The notes under the pieces: generated by a model
What the model was told of the DNA's origin: nothing
Database searches by the model: none
Seen by the model: the letters and a program-made list of their open reading frames with translations, nothing else
Program-made: the position numbers and the translations under genes
Shown here: positions 25,533 to 33,809 of the stretch, in pieces
Layout: the number at the start of each line of letters is the position of its first letter
Numbering within the stretch: position 1 is the stretch's first letter
Assembly (NCBI GenBank): GCA_902619265.1
Contig: CACNDL010000001.1
Span: forward strand, 186,001-250,000
Source of the DNA: an uncultured SAR86 cluster bacterium
GTDB lineage: Bacteria > Pseudomonadota > Gammaproteobacteria > Magnimaribacterales > TMED112
Length of the DNA stretch: 64,000 nucleotides
Direction: 5' to 3'

Positions 25533-27728
25533 TTAGTAGCTAAACCTTAGGCTTAAACCAATATTTCTTCCTGGAAGTGGAACTGCGTCCTTAACAAAAG
25601 AAGTTGAGTTTCTCGCAACTTGGTCCAAAGCATTATTTGCAAAAGCTGATACTTTTAAGTTAGCACCTGCAATTGTATAATCCTTTGTCAGCCTTAAGTT
25701 CAACATTTTATAGCCTTCTGTCATAGTTTCATTTTCATCCGCAACATCCTCATGATCTGCAACATCTTTCAGAACAGCTGATAAATTATAGTCCGCAGAA
25801 GTGTATGAAGCTGAAATAAAGTTTCTTGAAGGAGCCATTCTAGGAATGAAGCCTCCAGCATCAAGAGTACCTTCAACGACATCTCTACCAAAAGAAAGAT
25901 CTAGGGTTCCATTTAAAAGTTGATAAGTTGTACCAACTTCAAATTCGTAACCTTCAAGCGATGCATCTTCTTGGACAAATTCTGCATGCATTAAGCCCTC
26001 ATGCTCTTCTTCACCTTCACTGTCATGATGATCTTCGTCATGTTCTTCATCTTTTAAGTAAATATAGTTAGAGACACTATTTTGATAATAAGCAAATGTG
26101 GCATACATATTATCTTTTTGATAATTGAACGTAAGATCCACATTATTTGATGTTTCAGTATCGAGATTTGGATTTCCAACTTCAAATCTGCCAGTTGCTA
26201 AGTGTGGGCCGTTCATGAATAACTCAACCACATCTGGCGCCCTTTCGAAACTTGATAATCCGAGGTTTACACTAAGATTTTCTGAAAAGTCTTGATCAAA
26301 ATTTAAAGCAACACTCAAGGTGCTTATATCTTGGTTATAGAATTCAATTTCACCTTCTTCATCCTCAGCGTGATCTTCATCATGATGAGCTACAGAACCA
26401 GATCTTGAAATCTCATCAGCTCTTATACCTAAATCGTATCTATAGTTCCCAAAATCTCTGCTAACAAAATAGCCAAAAGTCGTTTCGTCAGTTGAAACAG
26501 GCCTCATAAAAGCTTCCTCACCAATAATTGATGAATCTTGTTCAGCTTTGTTAAAGACAATCTTTCTAGTGAGATCTCCAGAGCTTACATCAAAGATTAA
26601 ACCAAACTCCGTTGCATCTGTTTCAAATAGAGTTGGCTCTTCATGGCCATGTCCATCTTCTTCACTTTCGGAATGATCATCATCATGATGTCCTTCTTCT
26701 TCAGCATGACCCTCAAGGTGCTCATAACTGCTATCTCTGAAAGAAAAATCAATTTTATTTACCAATGCATAACCATCAGTATTTATAGAACCTTTGATAT
26801 CAAATTTATTTGAATCAATTTGGGAGAAAATTCTTTCTTCTTCGTGCTCGTCGTGCTCATCTTCACTTTCAGAATGATCATCATCTTCATGACCATGAGC
26901 CTCAACATGGAATGGTACTCCCATTACACCTTCATTATCAGAAAATGAAACACCAACGTAGCCCCAATCACCTGTTCTTGAGATTCCTACTTTACTGTAA
27001 GAGTTTTCAACGTCTGAATTTGCAAGCATTTTCATGCTTTCACCTTCGTGTTCCTCATCACCTTCACTGTCATGATGATCTTCGTCATGATGTTCTTCTG
27101 GGTACAAAGCACCGGCTGGTAACTCATAGTTTTCAAAGAATGAATCTGAGGTTACAAAAGTTACATTGAAGCCAGAAAGATTTTGTGCATAGCTAAAATC
27201 TGCTACTTCACCATTATTTACTGATTGAACTTCTGCACCAACGGCTACCATCGGGAATGAAGATAAATCTGTTGTTGCAATGCTATTGTCAACAATATTG
27301 ATTACACCACCAGCACCACCATTAGCATAAAGTAAGGATGATGGGCCTTTAACAACTTCTATTTGTTGTGTGTTCAACAAATTTACGTCATTTATGTGGT
27401 CTGGTCCTAATGCTGCAACATCTCGAACAACTACGCCATTTTCAAGCACTCTGACTCTTGAACCAGACATACCTCTAACAACTGGTTGTCCCACAGCTGC
27501 ACCGAAATCTGCTGAATGTACGCCAAGCAACTCATCAAGTGTGTCACCTAAGCTTTGCACTCCTCCTGCATCAACGTCATCGCCGTCCAAAACATGAAGT
27601 GGATCTTTAAGATCACTTACAGTTTGATTCGTTAAAGATGCTGTTACAACAACCTCTTCAACTTCTTCAGCGTATATACTTATCGTTAGTAGTGCACTTA
27701 TTATTAGTGCTAAATTATAATTTTTCAT
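25533..27728 (-). CDS. TonB-dependent outer-membrane receptor with His/Asp-rich loops (probable zinc receptor)
   Basis: 731 aa: signal peptide (residues 1-20), plug domain (about 25-150; EEVVVTASL, QPVVRGMSGSRVRVLENG, IEVVKGPSSLLYANGGAGGVINI), then a beta-barrel ending in a C-terminal aromatic (RFSY). At least five clusters rich in His, Asp and Glu interrupt the barrel, near residues 210-230, 280-300, 340-365, 445-460 and 555-580. Such loops are a feature of the ZnuD zinc receptors of Neisseria, so zinc or a similar metal is the likely substrate (inference). AAGGAGG lies just before the ATG, a very strong ribosome binding site. Expected client of the TonB cluster at 11878-17200. Confidence 0.88.
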   Translation of the reverse strand: MKNYNLALIISALLTISIYAEEVEEVVVTASLTNQTVSDLKDPLHVLDGDDVDAGGVQSLGDTLDELLGVHSADFGAAVGQPVVRGMSGSRVRVLENGVVVRDVAALGPDHINDVNLLNTQQIEVVKGPSSLLYANGGAGGVINIVDNSIATTDLSSFPMVAVGAEVQSVNNGEVADFSYAQNLSGFNVTFVTSDSFFENYELPAGALYPEEHHDEDHHDSEGDEEHEGESMKMLANSDVENSYSKVGISRTGDWGYVGVSFSDNEGVMGVPFHVEAHGHEDDDHSESEDEHDEHEEERIFSQIDSNKFDIKGSINTDGYALVNKIDFSFRDSSYEHLEGHAEEEGHHDDDHSESEEDGHGHEEPTLFETDATEFGLIFDVSSGDLTRKIVFNKAEQDSSIIGEEAFMRPVSTDETTFGYFVSRDFGNYRYDLGIRADEISRSGSVAHHDEDHAEDEEGEIEFYNQDISTLSVALNFDQDFSENLSVNLGLSSFERAPDVVELFMNGPHLATGRFEVGNPNLDTETSNNVDLTFNYQKDNMYATFAYYQNSVSNYIYLKDEEHDEDHHDSEGEEEHEGLMHAEFVQEDASLEGYEFEVGTTYQLLNGTLDLSFGRDVVEGTLDAGGFIPRMAPSRNFISASYTSADYNLSAVLKDVADHEDVADENETMTEGYKMLNLRLTKDYTIAGANLKVSAFANNALDQVARNSTSFVKDAVPLPGRNIGLSLRFSY
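26011..26042 (-). repeat. 32-base internal repeat of the TonB receptor, copy 1
   Basis: This stretch is identical to 27058-27089. Both encode the same His/Asp-rich loop segment (HDEDHHDSEG type) in the same reading frame, near residues 563-573 and 214-224 of the receptor. The two loops are about 350 residues apart. Confidence 0.8.
27058..27089 (-). repeat. 32-base internal repeat of the TonB receptor, copy 2
   Basis: Second copy of the repeat at 26011-26042. Exact identity at nucleotide level, not only protein level, suggests recent duplication or gene conversion between loop-coding segments. Confidence 0.8.
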
Positions 27729-27752
27729 TTAAAACCTCCTTGCAAAATTAAA

Positions 27753-27772
27753 ATTGTAGTTAATTGTAGTTA
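27753..27772. repeat. 10-bp exact tandem repeat upstream of the TonB receptor
   Basis: ATTGTAGTTA occurs twice in direct tandem between the small secreted protein gene and the receptor ATG, about one helical turn apart, roughly 25-45 bases upstream of the start. The position and spacing would suit a regulator binding site, but no known consensus is matched. Confidence 0.6.
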
Positions 27773-27780
27773 GTAAAGTC

Positions 27781-28056
27781 TTAGGACTTGGGCGGAGCCC
27801 TACTGTCAAAGCTTTTTTCTAGTAGAGTAATGTGAATATTTAGGTTAAAAAGGTAAAAAATCTCTACAGGAAAACTAAGAATAAAATGTTCATTTACTAT
27901 AAGTTTAGGGGTCTTGAAATTTTCAGTATATTCGCACTCAAATGCATAGGCTTCATCATGATTATGAGAAGATGCATGATTAAGGTGCTCGGTGCTTGTC
28001 AATATAGAAAAGCAAAGACCAAGTAAAAGTGCTAAAACCCCTTTTTTAATAAACAT
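27781..28056 (-). CDS. Small His-containing secreted protein, possible zinc chaperone
   Basis: 91 aa with a signal-peptide-like N-terminus (FIKKGVLALLLGLCFSILTS), followed by a HLNHASSHNHDEAYAFECEY segment with four His and a Cys. I choose the ATG at 28056 because GGAG lies 5 bases upstream; the longer frame starting at 28095 has no such site. Small His-rich secreted proteins next to zinc TonB receptors are sometimes annotated as zinc chaperones, and the gene is co-directional and 52 bases from the receptor. The function is inferred from composition and neighbourhood only. Confidence 0.6.
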   Translation of the reverse strand: MFIKKGVLALLLGLCFSILTSTEHLNHASSHNHDEAYAFECEYTENFKTPKLIVNEHFILSFPVEIFYLFNLNIHITLLEKSFDSRAPPKS

Positions 28057-28078
28057 TGTCTCCAATATTAATGTCTTA

Positions 28079-28092
28079 TTTACCATTGTAAA
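28079..28092. promoter_or_regulatory. Short inverted repeat before the metal-receptor operon
   Basis: TTTAC-CATT-GTAAA, a 5-bp-arm inverted repeat, lies 22-36 bases upstream of the small secreted protein ATG, where an operator would sit over the promoter. It does not match the E. coli Zur or Fur box well. Low confidence. Confidence 0.3.
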
Positions 28093-28146
28093 CAAACTTT
28101 ATAAATAAAATGATGGTCATATTTGGGTTAAAACAACGTAATTTTT

Positions 28147-29163
28147 CTAAATTTCTATGATTTGTTTACCAAAGTTTCTACCGCTGAGCACATCTCTCAA
28201 CGCCTGAGGTGCATTTTCAAAGCCTTTAGTCATTGTCTCTTTGTATAATATGTCACCATTTTTTATGTGGTTATGCAGTATTTCTGTAGTCCTTTCAAAC
28301 TGATTTAACCACTCAGTTACCACAAAAAATCTATGCTGAGGTTTCGGATTTAAGGAGCCTAGAACATGAAAAGGAGTTTCTTCTGCTGCAATATTTGGTG
28401 AATTGTACTTAGAAATAAAACCACATATTGGCACGCGAGCACCTTTGTTTAATAGTTTGGATACATCTTTTGTTATCTCGCCACCGACATTTTCAAAATA
28501 TATATCGATACCTTCTGGACAATAATCTCTTAGTTTTACACTAAGATCTTCATTTTTATAATCAATGCACTGATCAAATTTAAGAATATCAGTCACATAT
28601 TCTGATTTTTCTGGCCCTCCAGCAATGCCAATAACCCTACATCCAAGCAATTTGCCTAACTGACCAACAACACTTCCAACTGCCCCTGAGGCTGCTGACA
28701 CCACCAAAGTTTCTCCCGCTTTCGGTTTGCCCACATAATTGAGCCCATAATATGCCGTTCTGCCAGGCATACCTATGGCCCCTAGGAAAACACTGCTTTG
28801 CAGTTTGCTTTCTGGAACTTTAATAATTGATGCGTCTGAATCTTTTGCTCGTATATGAGTCTGCCAGCCCTGATGCACAGTTACTAAGTCACCAATTTTA
28901 AAATTTTTAGATTTCGTCTCTACTATCCTACCTACACTTTCACCTACCATTACCTCTCCTATTTTGAGCGGAGGTGTGTAAGATAAGCCATCGTTCATCT
29001 TGCCTCTCATATAAGGATCTATCGAGAGGTATTCTGTTTGAATTAGAATCTCATTATTCTTTAAATCAGTAATTTCCTGTGAATCGAGCAACCAACAGTC
29101 ATCCTCAGGCATACCTTTAGGTCTTTTATTCAGTAAAAAACGTAAATTTTTATAATTCATCAA
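28147..29163 (-). CDS. MDR-family NADP-dependent oxidoreductase (CurA/leukotriene B4 dehydrogenase-like)
   Basis: 338 aa zinc-independent medium-chain dehydrogenase/reductase. Family features are LSIDPYMRGKMND near the N-terminus, VVSAASGAVGSVVGQLGKLLG as the nucleotide-binding motif, the DQCIDYKNED segment and the IDIYFENVGGE motif. Relatives reduce alpha,beta-unsaturated ketones or curcumin with NADPH. Physiological substrate unknown. It stands between tRNA-Phe and the metal-receptor pair, all on the reverse strand. Confidence 0.87.
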   Translation of the reverse strand: MMNYKNLRFLLNKRPKGMPEDDCWLLDSQEITDLKNNEILIQTEYLSIDPYMRGKMNDGLSYTPPLKIGEVMVGESVGRIVETKSKNFKIGDLVTVHQGWQTHIRAKDSDASIIKVPESKLQSSVFLGAIGMPGRTAYYGLNYVGKPKAGETLVVSAASGAVGSVVGQLGKLLGCRVIGIAGGPEKSEYVTDILKFDQCIDYKNEDLSVKLRDYCPEGIDIYFENVGGEITKDVSKLLNKGARVPICGFISKYNSPNIAAEETPFHVLGSLNPKPQHRFFVVTEWLNQFERTTEILHNHIKNGDILYKETMTKGFENAPQALRDVLSGRNFGKQIIEI

Positions 29164-29271
29164 CTTTTAGCCTTTTTTGCCTTATGTTTCATATACATAT
29201 TCATGAGAAAGACCACGAGCTTTGAGGCGTATGTTGCAATGTGGATTTTTAACGTCTTCATAGCACTTTAA

Positions 29272-29347
29272 TGGTGCCCAGAGGTAGAATCGAACTACCG
29301 ACACAAGGATTTTCAGTCCTTTGCTCTACCAACTGAGCTATCTGGGC
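29272..29347 (-). tRNA. tRNA-Phe (GAA anticodon)
   Basis: 76 nt on the reverse strand with encoded 3' CCA. The acceptor GCCCAGA pairs with TCTGGGC, the D-loop has GCTCAGTTGGTAGAGC, the anticodon arm reads GGACTGAAAATCC with GAA as anticodon, and the T-arm has GGTAGTTCGATTCTACC with the TTCGA loop. It lies 15 bases after the prolyl oligopeptidase stop. The 108 bases following it (29164-29271) hold no gene or clear terminator that I can see. Confidence 0.97.
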
Positions 29348-29362
29348 ACAAGATGAAATATA

Positions 29363-31432
29363 TTAACTGCTAACATGCTTCAAAGCAAAGGCTTGTTCGG
29401 ACGTAAAGAGCTCAATTCTTTTCCATTTTGGCATGGCTGCTCCTCCGCCAGAACCATGTCCAGCTCTAACGGTATCGAGTAGCATTACTGGGTTATTACA
29501 ATTCTGATATTCTTGTATTCTCGCTACAAATTTATATGAATGCGAAGGCACAACTCTATCATCTCTTCGTCCTGTAGTTACAAGTGTGGGTGAATAGCAT
29601 TCCCCCTCCTTAAGCTGATGATATGGTGAGATGTCAAAATTAAAATCAAAATCTTCTTTACTTAACAAAGGACTGCCGTAGTCTCCACGCCATCCCCAAC
29701 CTTCAGTAAATTCTGTAAATCTCAGCATATCTAAGACTCCTACCGCAGGTAACGTTGCTCCAAAATAGTTTGGATTTTGAACCAAAGATGTTCCAACCAG
29801 AAGACCACCATTAGATCTACCACTTATTACAGTTGATTTACGGTTCCCAACTCCTTGAGTTTCTAGGTACTTTGAAGCATATAAGAAGTCATCAAAAACA
29901 TTTTGCTTCTCTTTTAAGCGTCCTGCATTATGCCATTTTTTGCCAAGTTCACCGCCACCACGTAGGTTTGCTATAGCTACCACACCTCCAAGTTCAAGCC
30001 AGCCAACGTATTTTCGGCTGAAGGAGGGTCTGATCGAAATGTTATACCCACCATAACCATAAAGGAAAACAGGTGTTTTAGCATTGAGTTCCAAGTCTTT
30101 CCTGTGGAAATAAGTGAGTGGCACCATTGTTCCATCTTTGCTCTCATAATATGTAAAGGTTTTCTTATATTCAGATGGATTAAAGTTTTTAACCTTATCT
30201 TGCCAGATGATAGAAATGTCTAAGCTTTCAAGATCAAGGTCAATATATCGAGTTGGCTCAATAAAACTGGAAACAGAGAATCTGAGCTTCTGGTCTTGCA
30301 TGCTGAAAGATCCGAGTGTACCGCTAATTTCATCAGGTATCTTGTAATCTAAAATTTCTCCTTCCTTTGAATAAAATTCAATTAGTGAATTCATATCAAT
30401 ATCAATTGAATTGGCAATAATGAAATCATCCAGAAAGCTAACACTTTTTAGCGCAAGTTTTTTTTCTGGAATAATTTCGATAATTTCACCACTAAACAGA
30501 ACTTTCACTAATCGATAATTTGGCGCTTCATAATTAGTTAAAAAGAATAAGCCTTCCTCATCATTCTCTTGATAATCAAAACTGGCGATGTTTTTTGGTG
30601 TAGCTAGCTCCCATGAGTCATTTCTTTTTATAATGTAGTGGTTTTCTTCTTCAGAACCATTTATAACTCTGATTAACGGAGCATTTTCATCTCCAATGAA
30701 GCTTAAAGAATAGTTTTCTTCGGGATTTTTTTCTCCATAAAAAAGTGAATTTTCTCCCGAATCAATATCAAAATAATAGATAGCTGCATTTAGACTAGGT
30801 TCGCATAATCTGTTCTTTTCCTCCGGCTTTGGATATTTGTTGTAGTAAAAGCCTTGGGAATCCTGATCCCAGTCTATTGATGAGAATTTTACTTCTGTTA
30901 CTGCAGCCTCAAGTTTTTCCATTGTTTGAAGGTTAATTAGATATATTGTTCTCCAATCAACCCCACCATCAGAGACGCTGTAAGCAAGATATTTTTCATC
31001 TGGGCTCAGTGAGACATTTGCAAGATTTAAAGTTTGATCCTTAGACCACTCATCAGGGTTAAGAATTACTTGGTTGCCCTCTTTTTTTATGTATTGATTA
31101 TGTTGGTTTGCACCTGAGTTGTAATAGTAATAATCACTCTCTTCATCAAAATAATCCATAGAGTAGTATTCAGACGAATAAGCTTCTGAGATTTGTTCAA
31201 AGAGTTCATCGTATTCTGGACCGTTTAAGTAATTATTAGTGAATGCATTTTGTTCGTCAGACCATTCAATCACTTCTAAATTTTGGCAGTCCTCCATATA
31301 TAAATATGGATCATTAATTTTTTCGCCATGCGCGTCATAAGATAGAGGTTTTTGTTCTGATTTAGGATAATTAAAATTTGTGTCAGTGCATCCCAAAATA
31401 AGAAGCGGTAGTACTAAATAAATTTTTTTCAT
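29363..31432 (-). CDS. Prolyl oligopeptidase family serine peptidase, lipoprotein
   Basis: 689 aa S9A peptidase. The N-terminus has a lipoprotein signal (lipobox LILGC, Cys15), so it is probably anchored in the envelope. A seven-bladed propeller domain (about residues 70-400) is followed by the alpha/beta hydrolase domain: S540 in GRSNGG, an aspartate in GRRDDRV (about residue 624) and H659 in RAGHGSG complete the triad. It cleaves proline-containing peptides and likely serves nutrient acquisition. Divergent from the fusion gene, with 35 bases between. Confidence 0.92.
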   Translation of the reverse strand: MKKIYLVLPLLILGCTDTNFNYPKSEQKPLSYDAHGEKINDPYLYMEDCQNLEVIEWSDEQNAFTNNYLNGPEYDELFEQISEAYSSEYYSMDYFDEESDYYYYNSGANQHNQYIKKEGNQVILNPDEWSKDQTLNLANVSLSPDEKYLAYSVSDGGVDWRTIYLINLQTMEKLEAAVTEVKFSSIDWDQDSQGFYYNKYPKPEEKNRLCEPSLNAAIYYFDIDSGENSLFYGEKNPEENYSLSFIGDENAPLIRVINGSEEENHYIIKRNDSWELATPKNIASFDYQENDEEGLFFLTNYEAPNYRLVKVLFSGEIIEIIPEKKLALKSVSFLDDFIIANSIDIDMNSLIEFYSKEGEILDYKIPDEISGTLGSFSMQDQKLRFSVSSFIEPTRYIDLDLESLDISIIWQDKVKNFNPSEYKKTFTYYESKDGTMVPLTYFHRKDLELNAKTPVFLYGYGGYNISIRPSFSRKYVGWLELGGVVAIANLRGGGELGKKWHNAGRLKEKQNVFDDFLYASKYLETQGVGNRKSTVISGRSNGGLLVGTSLVQNPNYFGATLPAVGVLDMLRFTEFTEGWGWRGDYGSPLLSKEDFDFNFDISPYHQLKEGECYSPTLVTTGRRDDRVVPSHSYKFVARIQEYQNCNNPVMLLDTVRAGHGSGGGAAMPKWKRIELFTSEQAFALKHVSS

Positions 31433-31467
31433 TATGAGATTTTAATATATTATGGTGGCTTGAAAAG

Positions 31468-32589
31468 ATGGATTTATTAGAACTAAGAAAAAAAACCATA
31501 TCAAATATTCACGAATCTAAATTTAAATTCGTAATTGTTTCCAGTGGCGGGGGAAGTAACGCTATTGGCAGCCTTCTGAAAGTCCCCGGAGCTAGTAATT
31601 CCATATTGGAGGCATACATTCCATACGCTAAAGAATCTTTGGATTTTTACCTTATGAAGAAGCCTGAGTCATATTGTTCTTTAGATACTACGACCAGAAT
31701 GGCTGCTCGAGCTTACAGTGCTGCCAAGAAAATTGACCAAAAAACAGATATAAAACAACTTTTCGGTGTAGCTATATCCGCTACCTTGAGTACAAATTAT
31801 GAAAAAAAAGGAGAACACAGATTTCATATAGCCGTCCAAACAAGAGATTTTTCACAATCAATTTCTTGTATTTTAAATAAAGGGCAAAGAACGAGAGAAC
31901 AAGAGGAAGAGTTAGTAACTGAGTTTGTAATCGCTTTAATCTCTGATTGTTGTGGCCTAGATTTTACATATCCTGAAATAAAAGAAAGTGTAGAGCACGA
32001 TAAAATTGCCGCTCAAGACGGTTGGGCAGACTTAATGTCGGAACAAATAGAATTTGTAACTTCACGCAATCAACAACCTAGATTAATTTTCCCTGGAGCT
32101 TTCAATCCAATGCATGATGGACATATTGCAATGAGTGAATTGGCACAAAAAGAATTAAATGAAAAAGTGTTTTTTGAAATTTGTATACAAAATGTTGATA
32201 AGCCACCTTTAAGCTATCACCAAATTAAAAAAACCTTAGATCAGTTTAATAGTTCTCAAAATTGGGTTTTAACTAAAGCAGGAAAATTCTCTGACAAAGC
32301 AAGATTATTTCCCAACAGTACTTTTATTATTGGTGCAGATACATTAGTGAGAATTTTTGATGAAAGATTTTATGCAAGCAGAAGAGAAATGATGAAAGAG
32401 TTTGAAATCTTTAATACAAATAACAATAATTTTTTAGTTTTCGGCAGAGAATATAAAAAAAGATTTATTGAGCTGAACGATATTCAAGTTCCTGATTCAA
32501 TAAAAAGTCGATTTAGAGGTTTTGGTGAAAATATCTTTAGAAAAGATGTATCATCTTCCACAATTAGGGCTCAAAATACAGAAGAATAG
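31468..32589 (+). CDS. CinA-C-like / nucleotidyltransferase (NMNAT-like) fusion protein
   Basis: 373 aa in two parts. Residues 1-170 resemble the CinA C-terminal/PncC (NMN amidase) fold, with a SSGGGSNAIGSLLKVPGAS start and a GVAISATLSTN stretch. Residues 205-373 are a HxGH-type nucleotidyltransferase: LIFPGAFNPMHDGHIAM (H216, H219) and SSSTIRAQ near the C-terminus as the ISSTxxR motif. The combination suggests pyridine-nucleotide salvage (NMN deamidation plus adenylylation), but neither activity is proven here. I recall plant proteins with a similar arrangement; that is memory, not a search. Confidence 0.75.
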   Translation: MDLLELRKKTISNIHESKFKFVIVSSGGGSNAIGSLLKVPGASNSILEAYIPYAKESLDFYLMKKPESYCSLDTTTRMAARAYSAAKKIDQKTDIKQLFGVAISATLSTNYEKKGEHRFHIAVQTRDFSQSISCILNKGQRTREQEEELVTEFVIALISDCCGLDFTYPEIKESVEHDKIAAQDGWADLMSEQIEFVTSRNQQPRLIFPGAFNPMHDGHIAMSELAQKELNEKVFFEICIQNVDKPPLSYHQIKKTLDQFNSSQNWVLTKAGKFSDKARLFPNSTFIIGADTLVRIFDERFYASRREMMKEFEIFNTNNNNFLVFGREYKKRFIELNDIQVPDSIKSRFRGFGENIFRKDVSSSTIRAQNTEE

Positions 32590-32590
32590 A

Positions 32591-32857
32591 TCATTCTTCT
32601 GGAATATAGCCTGATGGTTTTGCGTAATTTTCGTTATTGAGGAATAGATCCATTTGATTGTTAAGCCAAACCCTATTTTCTTTTACAGATAAATCTAAAT
32701 GTCTCTCATTAATTAACATTGTTTGCAGTGATACCCACTCATTCCATGCTTTTTGTGAAAAATTGTCTTTAATATGTTCGCCTTTAGGGCCGGGAATAGG
32801 TGGAATTATAAGTGCATCAAGCTCTTCATTAAATTTTTTGCAAAAAACTTTAACCAT
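32591..32857 (-). CDS. yggX: Probable Fe(2+)-trafficking protein YggX
   Basis: 88 aa, full length for the family. The N-terminal VFCKKFNEELDAL, PPIPGPKGEHI, SQKAWNEWVSLQTMLINE and C-terminal segments match YggX, which protects Fe-S proteins and DNA during oxidative stress. It overlaps mutY by 8 bases; mutY-yggX is the usual gammaproteobacterial order and fits, since MutY is itself an Fe-S enzyme. Confidence 0.94.
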   Translation of the reverse strand: MVKVFCKKFNEELDALIIPPIPGPKGEHIKDNFSQKAWNEWVSLQTMLINERHLDLSVKENRVWLNNQMDLFLNNENYAKPSGYIPEE

Positions 32858-33809
32858 CTATTAATAATCTATTAAAAATAGGTTTTGGTATAGCAATTAA
32901 TGCTAATTCTTTCTTATGAAACCATTTTCCTTGTATATTTTTTGGTTTTTTATTTGAATTTTTAAAGTTTATGTTTAATTCTCTATGCGAAAGCTTATGA
33001 ATAATTTCAGCTTTTTGATGGTTTGCTGTTAACACTGGTGGCATCCATAAATTTGCCCAGTACCCCAATTTATTCTCCTTAGTCATAAAGTATTTTTGAT
33101 TTTTTTGAATTAACTGAAATTCAAGAAATTCCTTTTTCCTTTTGACAGATTTTTTTGAGAGTAAAGGAAATTCACCCCTTAAGTTTGATTGGCAATCAGA
33201 ACTCACTGGACACAAATTGCATCTTGGATTTTTAGGTAAGCATAATTGCGAACCTACATCCATGACCCCCTGTTGAAAATTAAAAATATTTTTTGTATCT
33301 AAAAGATCTTCAGATAAATTCCAAAACATCTTTTCCTCGAAATTTTTTTTGAAGAAAATTCTGCTAATTACCTTTTTTACATTAGCATCAAGAATTGGGT
33401 ATGGCTTATTAAAGGCGATTGAAAGAATTGCTCCTGCAGTTGATTTTCCTACACCTGGTAAGCTCATAAGGTCATCATAATTATTAGGCATTTCTCCTTT
33501 GAACTTGGTATGTATTAGTTCTTTAGCCTGAAAAATGAAACTTGCTCTTCTGTAATAACCTAATCCACTCCACATGCTATAAATATCATCTTCTGTTGCT
33601 TTTTTTATTGTTTGTAAATCAGGATACTTAGCCATAAATCTTTCAAAATAAGCTATGGCTGTATTAACTTGAGTTTGTTGGAGCATGATCTCTGAAATCC
33701 AGACTCTATAAGGAGAGATACCATATCGCCACGGAAGGTTTTGACGACCATTTTTAACGTACCAGTTTGATATTTTTTCTCCTAATTTATTGCTTTGTAT
33801 AACTTCCAT
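32850..33809 (-). CDS. mutY: A/G-specific adenine glycosylase MutY
   Basis: 319 aa, removes adenine mispaired with 8-oxoguanine. The N-terminus (WYVKNGRQNLPWR), the EIMLQQTQVNT segment, the helix-hairpin-helix LPGVGKSTAGAIL, the catalytic aspartate in PILDANVKKV, and the [4Fe-4S] ligands in C-x6-C-x2-C-x5-C spacing (CLPKNPRCNLCPVSSDC) are intact. The C-terminal NUDIX-like domain is shorter than in E. coli. It overlaps gpmA by 23 bases at its start. Confidence 0.94.
   Translation of the reverse strand: MEVIQSNKLGEKISNWYVKNGRQNLPWRYGISPYRVWISEIMLQQTQVNTAIAYFERFMAKYPDLQTIKKATEDDIYSMWSGLGYYRRASFIFQAKELIHTKFKGEMPNNYDDLMSLPGVGKSTAGAILSIAFNKPYPILDANVKKVISRIFFKKNFEEKMFWNLSEDLLDTKNIFNFQQGVMDVGSQLCLPKNPRCNLCPVSSDCQSNLRGEFPLLSKKSVKRKKEFLEFQLIQKNQKYFMTKENKLGYWANLWMPPVLTANHQKAEIIHKLSHRELNINFKNSNKKPKNIQGKWFHKKELALIAIPKPIFNRLLIDG

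Noticed and set aside
25533-27100. CRISPR-like repeated segments
   Set aside because: The repeats are in-frame codons for His/Asp/Glu loops, irregularly spaced and without spacers.
26810-27169. 119-codon forward ORF rich in His and Leu
   Set aside because: It is antisense to the His/Asp-rich loops of the TonB receptor; its composition is a mirror of those codons.
29164-29271. Tiny ORF of 13 codons after tRNA-Phe
   Set aside because: Too short, no ribosome binding site, no conserved features; no terminator seen either.
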